Part shown: positions 60,093 through 64,000 of the stretch, piece by piece | How positions within the stretch are numbered: the stretch's first letter is position 1 | How the letters are laid out: each line of letters begins with the position of its first letter | Source: JACRGC01 sp041305345 | GTDB lineage: Archaea > Micrarchaeota > Micrarchaeia > Norongarragalinales > SBBD01 | Length of the DNA: 64,000 nucleotides | Assembly (NCBI GenBank): GCA_041305345.1 | Contig: JBFYLP010000006.1 | Location: forward strand, 124,001-188,000 | Direction: 5' to 3' | Made by a program: the position numbers and the translations under genes | The notes under the pieces: generated by a model | Database searches by the model: none | The model's input: the letters and a program-made list of their open reading frames with translations, nothing else | Told to the model about the DNA's origin: nothing

Positions 60093-61148
60093 TTAGCGAT
60101 AATTCTTCGGGAACCATCCTTGCTTGCTAACCCACCAATAAGCAAAACCCGTTGAAATGATCGTAGAAGCCAATATCAGCACTACGTACCATCCCTCATC
60201 AGCTGGCGTCATTGCAAATGCCGAGTTCGACATAACAGTTGCAATGGTGTTTGGCACGAGTACCGCGGTGCCTAGTATGGTGAGGTATGTCATCGCGAAC
60301 GCCATCCGGTTGTTCAGGACCTGGAGCTGGTTGTTGTAGATGCTCTGCAATACCTCAAGGCCCGAGGCGAGCACTTCGCTCATATGCTCGCTGAGCTCGA
60401 TTTGCCTGTTGACGTCATTCGAGAGAAGCTCGACACGGTCAAGGATCCGCTGGTTGTCGGTCATGAGCAAGGCATCGCCGTAAAGCATGAAATTGAGCAC
60501 ATTGAGGGTGTCCCAGAGTGCATTAAGGTAGGTTATCAGCGCGTGCTTCATCTTGTATATTTCAGGTCCCAATTTTGCTCGCGGTGTCTGGGGGTCCATC
60601 ATGTACTTGCTCAGGTGGTCGCCCTGCTCTTCGATCTCCCGCAGATGGTCGAAGTTCCTGCCGTTGTTCTCATCCAAAAGCCGTATCAGTAGGAGGGTCA
60701 TCCGGTCGTTCAGGGGAAGGTTCTTTGGCACCTTCTTCAAATAGACGTCGGCATATCTCCTAAAGCGTATGAACCGCTCAACCTTCCTTGTATGGATGGT
60801 AAGCACGATGTGCTCCTTCATTAGCACGATCACAGGGCTGATCGTGACATTAAGGCCCTGCACGTTGATCGCAGGCATCCTTATTCCCAATTCCGAGTCA
60901 AAATCCTCATAGCCCGACTTCTTGAGCTTCAAGAGCGTCGCTACCAGTTTCGTGTTGAAGCCGAATTTCTGGGCAGCGAGAGGGCCTTCGGTTTCTATGT
61001 CATCAACGAGGAAATCGAGCCACGCAAGCTTTGCCGAGGAGATCTTTTCCATGAATTCGTCGGGTTTATCAGAACAGCCCTGCACCTGCCCTGATGCGTG
61101 CTGCGCCACGAAGAAAAAGCGCTTGTCCAAGACATTGCCATTTTCCAT
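60093..61148 (-). CDS. CorA-family metal ion transporter, divergent
   Basis: 351 residues with the CorA layout: an N-terminal alpha/beta cytosolic domain, a very long helix (about 225-290, containing LNVLNFMLYGDALLMTDNQRILDRVELLSNDVNRQIELSEHMSEVLASGLEVLQSIYNNQLQVLNNRM) and two C-terminal membrane helices (AMTYLTILGTAVLVPNTIATV and WYVVLILASTIISTGFAYWWV). The selectivity motif G-M-N between the helices is not found; MSNS stands about there. It probably carries Mg2+ or another divalent ion, but selectivity may differ. TATATATAA at 61174-61182 (minus) is the TATA box. Confidence 0.82.
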   Translation of the reverse strand: MENGNVLDKRFFFVAQHASGQVQGCSDKPDEFMEKISSAKLAWLDFLVDDIETEGPLAAQKFGFNTKLVATLLKLKKSGYEDFDSELGIRMPAINVQGLNVTISPVIVLMKEHIVLTIHTRKVERFIRFRRYADVYLKKVPKNLPLNDRMTLLLIRLLDENNGRNFDHLREIEEQGDHLSKYMMDPQTPRAKLGPEIYKMKHALITYLNALWDTLNVLNFMLYGDALLMTDNQRILDRVELLSNDVNRQIELSEHMSEVLASGLEVLQSIYNNQLQVLNNRMAFAMTYLTILGTAVLVPNTIATVMSNSAFAMTPADEGWYVVLILASTIISTGFAYWWVSKQGWFPKNYR

Positions 61149-61287
61149 AGGAACTTAGTAGACGCAGCCCATCTATATATAACTTTCTGCAATTGACGAA
61201 GTTTCGGGGGCATTCCCGCGATCATTTTTCCTCCATTGAAATAAGGGCATACGAAATGCAAAACGGAAGGAGCCAGTAAAAACAGGA

Positions 61288-61461
61288 TGCAGGGGGAGGG
61301 ATTTGAACCCACGAAGCTCTACAGCACGGGATCGCTTAAAACCGCCTGAGCGGAAAATCGAAGATTTTGCGCGAAGGCATCTTTTCTCATGAAAGTCTTT
61401 TCTTTTAAAGAAAAATGTTTCCTTAAGTCCCGCCCATTTGACCAGGCTCTGGAACCCCTGC
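61288..61461 (-). tRNA. tRNA-Leu (TAA) with an 89-nt intron at 37/38
   Basis: On the minus strand exon 1 is 61461-61422 and exon 2 is 61332-61288. Acceptor GCAGGGG/CCCCTGC, D-stem CCA/TGG, anticodon stem CGGGA/TCCCG, loop CTTAAGA (anticodon TAA), a long variable arm with GCT/AGC, T-loop TTCAAAT, A73. The T-stem GTGGG/CCCTC has one T-T mismatch. The intron 61333-61421 has a perfect bulge-helix-bulge: helix CTTA/TAAG, bulges AGG and CGA, cuts AG^G and CG^A. The intron contains a CTTTTCTTT/AAAGAAAAG hairpin like that in tRNA-Cys. AATTAAATA at 61488-61496 is the TATA box, shared with the gene at 61527. Confidence 0.92.
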
Positions 61462-61526
61462 AGGAAAAAGGTTTTAGGGAGGATACTAATTAAATACTCT
61501 CGAATTGTCAAAATAGCGGCTAAAAC

Positions 61527-62240
61527 ATGAAACTGCCCCTCTCCGCCGCCTCCCTGGTATTGGCAAACCTGATTCCGGCAATCGGGGTTTTGTTCTTCAA
61601 TTGGGATCCGGTTGGCATATTATTCCTTTACTGGGCCGAAAGCGCAGTGATTGGCATATTTACTCTTGCAAAGATACTGCTTTCGAAGGGAAATTCTTTT
61701 TACGCAAAGGGAACAACAACGCCGATGGATATCCCGTGGGCAAAATACCCCTTGGCGCTATTTTTCATGTTCCACTTCGGGCTGTTCATGTTGGTCCATC
61801 TGATATTCCTAATGGTGATTTTCCTAACTAACTTCCTTCTCCTGGAAACGGTTCCATTTTCAGTTGGCTCAATGACCATAGGAATAGCATCGGCCCTGGT
61901 TTTCATTGCCGCGCTGTTCATAAGCCACGGCATATCCTTCAAAATGTACTACCTGGATGGAAAGGAATTCGAGACCGCCAACCCGGTGGGATTGATGTTT
62001 GCGCCCTATCCGAGGATATTTGTCATGCAGGTTGCGATACTCCTGGGTTTCTCGACGGTATTCCCAAGCCTGCTATCCGGCGGCAACCCCGGAGGATTGA
62101 AACTTGCTGCTGCTTTGATGACATTGCTCAAAACCGCAATAGACCTGGCGGGCCACCTGCTCGAGCATAAAATAGCCGTGCTTGATGGAACGAGAATCAA
62201 GTTTGCAGCTGCCGGCAAATCGCAGGAAAAAACCAATTGA
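61527..62240 (+). CDS. Membrane protein, DUF6498-like
   Basis: 237 residues with about six membrane helices. The segment FNWDPVGILFLYWAESAVIGIFTLAKIL is typical of the DUF6498 family, whose members have a conserved Y-W-x-E-S motif in the second helix. Charged loops around 60 and 155 (MYYLDGKEFETANP). Function unknown. TATA-like AATTAAATA lies about 35 nt above the ATG and is shared with the divergent tRNA-Leu. Confidence 0.7.
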   Translation: MKLPLSAASLVLANLIPAIGVLFFNWDPVGILFLYWAESAVIGIFTLAKILLSKGNSFYAKGTTTPMDIPWAKYPLALFFMFHFGLFMLVHLIFLMVIFLTNFLLLETVPFSVGSMTIGIASALVFIAALFISHGISFKMYYLDGKEFETANPVGLMFAPYPRIFVMQVAILLGFSTVFPSLLSGGNPGGLKLAAALMTLLKTAIDLAGHLLEHKIAVLDGTRIKFAAAGKSQEKTN

Positions 62241-62250
62241 GAGGCAAAAT

Positions 62251-62412
62251 CTATTTGCCGCCTTTCGCTTCCTTCCTTCTTTGCCTCTTGGGCCGTAAGT
62301 TCGGGTAGTTGCACTTCCTGCAGCGCTCAGCGCCAATTGGGTTTCGCGCCTTGCACTTCTTGCAGATCAATATCCCAAAGATCGCCTTGTCGGCTATCGG
62401 AAACTTTCCCAT
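62251..62412 (-). CDS. rpl40e: 50S ribosomal protein L40e
   Basis: A 53-residue protein too short for most gene callers. It begins MGKFPIADKAIFG and has the zinc ribbon ICKKCKARNPIGAERCRKC (C-x2-C...C-x2-C), followed by NLRPKRQRRKEAKGGK. This is L40e, a large-subunit protein of archaea and eukaryotes (in eukaryotes fused to ubiquitin). AAGGTGTTCAA precedes the ATG as a good ribosome-binding site. It converges with the DUF6498-like gene, with ten bases between the stops. Confidence 0.93.
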   Translation of the reverse strand: MGKFPIADKAIFGILICKKCKARNPIGAERCRKCNYPNLRPKRQRRKEAKGGK

Positions 62413-62533
62413 TTGAACACCTTGATTAGCAGCATGAAAGAGATCATAATATGGGGAAGCGGTTTTATAACGGTTTTGCCCCGGTCCGCCCCCTACCTTT
62501 TTTAATCCTTAATCGGGATAACATTACCCCTGT

Positions 62534-62606
62534 GCCTCCGTAGCTCAGGAGTAGAGACGTGACAAGCCTATGGGGATGGCTCCCCCTACTCTTGTCGGAT
62601 CGTCAC
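62534..62606 (+). repeat. Truncated copy of the tRNA-Thr 5' end with hairpin module, copy C
   Basis: TGCCTCCGTAGCTCAGGA..GAG (62533-62556) repeats exactly the first 23 bases of tRNA-Thr. The rest of the tRNA is absent. Instead the two-part hairpin follows: outer GACAAG/CTTGTC (62561-62566, 62591-62596), inner GGGGA/TCCCC, framed by GTGAC/GTCAC. A TTTTTTAATC box at 62498-62507 lies about 30 nt upstream, so it may be transcribed. A damaged duplicate, a split-tRNA-like relic or a small RNA are possible. Confidence 0.55.
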
Positions 62607-62645
62607 CCCCTCTTTTATTGGTTTGGATGCTAAATTTTAATTCCT

Positions 62646-62717
62646 GCCTCCGTAGCTCAGGAGTAGAGCGTTTCCTTGGTAAGGAAAAGGTCGCGAGTGC
62701 GAATCTCGCCGGGGGCT
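62646..62717 (+). tRNA. tRNA-Thr (GGT), no intron
   Basis: Acceptor GCCTCCG/CGGGGGC with a T-G wobble, D-arm GCTC-AGGAGTA-GAGC (short loop), anticodon arm TTTCC-TTGGTAA-GGAAA (anticodon GGT), T-stem GCGAG/CTCGC, discriminator U73. The T-loop is TGCGAAT rather than TTCGAAT, an unusual change at position 55, normally pseudouridine. A CTTTTATTGG box lies about 30 nt upstream. The RelE stop codon on the opposite strand starts with the next base. Confidence 0.9.
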
Positions 62718-63008
62718 TTACATTTTCCCCAGCGCCGCTTCCAGTTCCCGGTAATCGTTCTTCCTTTCAAGAATGCATACCAAGATCACAGCGCCGTTTC
62801 GGATCAGGTAAACCAGCCTGCAGTCCCTGCCGTCAAGATTGAGCCGGATGCGAAAAACCTGCGAAAATTTGTTCGAATGGATCCGCTTGAACCGGAAGGG
62901 ATTTCGCTTAATCAGGTCCAGTTTTCCTTCAATGAGTTTTTTCGCGTGCAGGCTGATGCCCTTAAGCTTTTCCAGAAATAATTGAGAGGATTTCAGTTCA
63001 AAACTCAT
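62718..63008 (-). CDS. RelE-family toxin
   Basis: 96 residues with the RelE scaffold: SSQLFLEKLKGISLHAKKLIEGKLDLIKRNPFRFKRI, then FSQVFRIRLNLDGRDCRLVYLIRNGAVILVCILERKNDYRELE, where the arginine-rich strands and the D-Y-R near the end resemble the catalytic surface of mRNA interferases. Partner gene overlaps by 4 bp upstream. Its stop codon directly abuts tRNA-Thr, which is unusual packing. Confidence 0.8.
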   Translation of the reverse strand: MSFELKSSQLFLEKLKGISLHAKKLIEGKLDLIKRNPFRFKRIHSNKFSQVFRIRLNLDGRDCRLVYLIRNGAVILVCILERKNDYRELEAALGKM

Positions 63009-63259
63009 GTGGATAGTGCCCTGCGCAATTGCGATTCCCCCACGAGCCTCCTTTTCTTAAGAACTTTGGAAATAATATCATCAATAAGCTTTATCTCCCC
63101 TTCGGTCAGCTCATCATCGTCCTGCTGCTTGCCAAATACCTTTTCCCGCACCGATTCGTAAACAAGCTCTTGGATGTTCCGGTAGCCATATTTGTCCAGG
63201 TATTTTTCCGCGGCGCTATAGAGCTTCGGGGGCATCTTCAGGCTGATTTGGGTTTCCAT
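63005..63259 (-). CDS. Antitoxin, ribbon-helix-helix type
   Basis: 84 residues: METQISLKMPPKLYSAAEKYLDKYGYRNIQELVYESVREKVFGKQ is a strand-helix-helix DNA-binding domain, and the acidic tail (QQDDDELTEGEIKLIDDIISKVLKKRR) would bind the toxin. CTTATATATTTATGG at 63276-63290 on the minus strand is a strong TATA box, probably with the operator around it, giving a leaderless message. It overlaps the toxin gene by 4 bp. Confidence 0.78.
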   Translation of the reverse strand: METQISLKMPPKLYSAAEKYLDKYGYRNIQELVYESVREKVFGKQQDDDELTEGEIKLIDDIISKVLKKRRLVGESQLRRALST

Positions 63260-63308
63260 GGATACATAAAAATATCCATAAATATATAAGAGTATGTTTT
63301 TTGTTTCC

Positions 63309-63989
63309 TTACAATCTTTTCTGCGTGAACTGCACCGGCAGGATTATTTCCGGCGAAACGTTCTTGGGCGAGTTCACCTTCGGCGAGACCTCGTACGCTT
63401 TCATCCCATCGGCAGGATAAGGTTGCAGCAATTTGGCGATTGCGCAAGGATCGGTTTTCGATTCCAGCCAGCCCGAATAATTCCTTTCGCCAATGATTAG
63501 CGGCATCCTGTTGTGAATTGGCTTCATTAGGGAATTGGGCTCCGTTGTGATGATGGAGAATGAGAGTTTGGGGCGCATATTTTCATTAATCTCGAATATT
63601 CCCCCAAACGAAGCCAATTTGATATTTTTCATACCAACATAATATGGGGTGCTTTTTCCGCCTGCCTTTTGCCACTCGAAGAAATTGCTGAAAGGGACCA
63701 GGCAGCGGCGTTTTAGGTAGGCAGCCCTGAAAAGGGGCTTTTCATTGATTGTTTCTGCGCGCGCATTGATGAGAGTTGTGCTGTTTTTTTCATTTTCCTT
63801 TTTCCATGAAGGGACAAGGCCCCATTTTGCAAGGGCGAGGGTTCGCTGCTCCTCCCTAATAACTATCGGAACGCTTTCCCCCGGAGCGATATTGTAGGAG
63901 GGCTTCCACTCGAAATCAAGCTCCTGCCTTATCTCGTACTTATTCACCAACACCGATAGCTTTTCCAGCAGCGAGAACCTTCCGCACAT
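63309..63989 (-). CDS. SRAP-family protein (YedK/HMCES-like)
   Basis: 226 residues. The start must be the ATG at 63989, because the catalytic cysteine is residue 2 (MCGRFS); an upstream ATG two codons earlier would mask it. YNIAPGESVPIV, KWGLVPSWKK, INARAETINEKPLFR, CLVPFSNFFEWQK with Glu105 and the HNRMP motif complete the active site. SRAP proteins form a covalent thiazolidine with abasic sites in single-stranded DNA and protect them. Homologues are widespread in bacteria and archaea. Confidence 0.93.
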   Translation of the reverse strand: MCGRFSLLEKLSVLVNKYEIRQELDFEWKPSYNIAPGESVPIVIREEQRTLALAKWGLVPSWKKENEKNSTTLINARAETINEKPLFRAAYLKRRCLVPFSNFFEWQKAGGKSTPYYVGMKNIKLASFGGIFEINENMRPKLSFSIITTEPNSLMKPIHNRMPLIIGERNYSGWLESKTDPCAIAKLLQPYPADGMKAYEVSPKVNSPKNVSPEIILPVQFTQKRL

Positions 63990-64000
63990 ACGCATCGGAA

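Noticed and set aside
62557..62645. Possible full intron-containing tRNA after the duplicate tRNA-Thr 5' end
   Set aside because: No T-arm or 3' acceptor partner for GCCTCCG before the true tRNA-Thr; only the first 23 bases match.
1..64000. CRISPR array or insertion sequence
   Set aside because: No regularly spaced direct repeats, no cas genes and no transposase-like protein seen anywhere in the window.

Overview
The window is archaeal chromosome. It encodes RadA, a two-domain CDC48-type AAA ATPase, topoisomerase VI A and B, aIF1A, aIF2-beta, ribosomal proteins S17e and L40e, archaeal TyrRS, TruD, a CTP-dependent riboflavin kinase, a prenyl diphosphate synthase of the isoprenoid-lipid pathway, endonuclease Q, a type A RNase P RNA, and tRNAs with bulge-helix-bulge introns. 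Starts are often preceded by GGTG or GGTGAT, and in several genes a GTG inside that motif makes the frame look a few codons longer than the gene. Other genes lie about 25-30 nt below a TATA box and look leaderless. Small compact genes and many small membrane proteins would suit a DPANN-type or euryarchaeal genome, but the lineage cannot be fixed from this sequence alone.

Layout. 1-3.7 kb: tail of a PfkA-type phosphofructokinase, an HTH protein, glutamine synthetase, a rhomboid protease. 3.7-5.5 kb: an accessory spot with a structured RNA candidate, an intron-containing tRNA-Cys, a decayed copy of its 3' part, and an AbiE-type toxin-antitoxin pair. 5.5-14 kb: a KaiC-like ATPase, a flavodoxin, riboflavin kinase and a 1806-residue membrane-anchored surface protein. 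14-21 kb: RNase P RNA, a glycosyltransferase with DUF424, a JAMM protease, a DHH phosphoesterase, endonuclease III, small proteins beside RadA. 21-25.5 kb: accessory stretch with a GT-A glycosyltransferase, a frameshifted APS kinase, a RelE-type pair, a DnaQ-like exonuclease and an unrecognised 434-residue protein. 26-36.5 kb: ABC-2 exporter, Trm9-like methyltransferase, tRNA-Gln, S17e, TyrRS, glycosyltransferases with membrane and thioredoxin-like partners, tRNA-Asn. 37-50 kb: two-subunit fumarase, CDC48, prenyl synthase, EndoQ, and the cluster KH protein - Top6B - Top6A. 50-64 kb: TruD, a TrmI-like methyltransferase, a Lon-like secreted protease, a PAP2/dolichol-kinase-like fusion with thymidylate kinase, an MFS transporter, a second surface protein, aIF2-beta/aIF1A, CorA, L40e, a second RelE-type pair and an SRAP protein.

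The most unusual theme is the RNA content. Seven tRNA genes are visible and five carry introns: Cys, Gln, Met and Leu at 37/38, and Asn in the T-loop at 59/60. A two-part hairpin (outer GACA../..TGTC stem, inner GGGGA../..TCCCC stem) recurs directly upstream of tRNA-Cys, inside the tRNA-Asn intron, and inside a truncated duplicate of the tRNA-Thr 5' end. Related inner hairpins follow tRNA-Lys and the gene ending at 19008. This tRNA-linked repeat is the best candidate here for something not described before.
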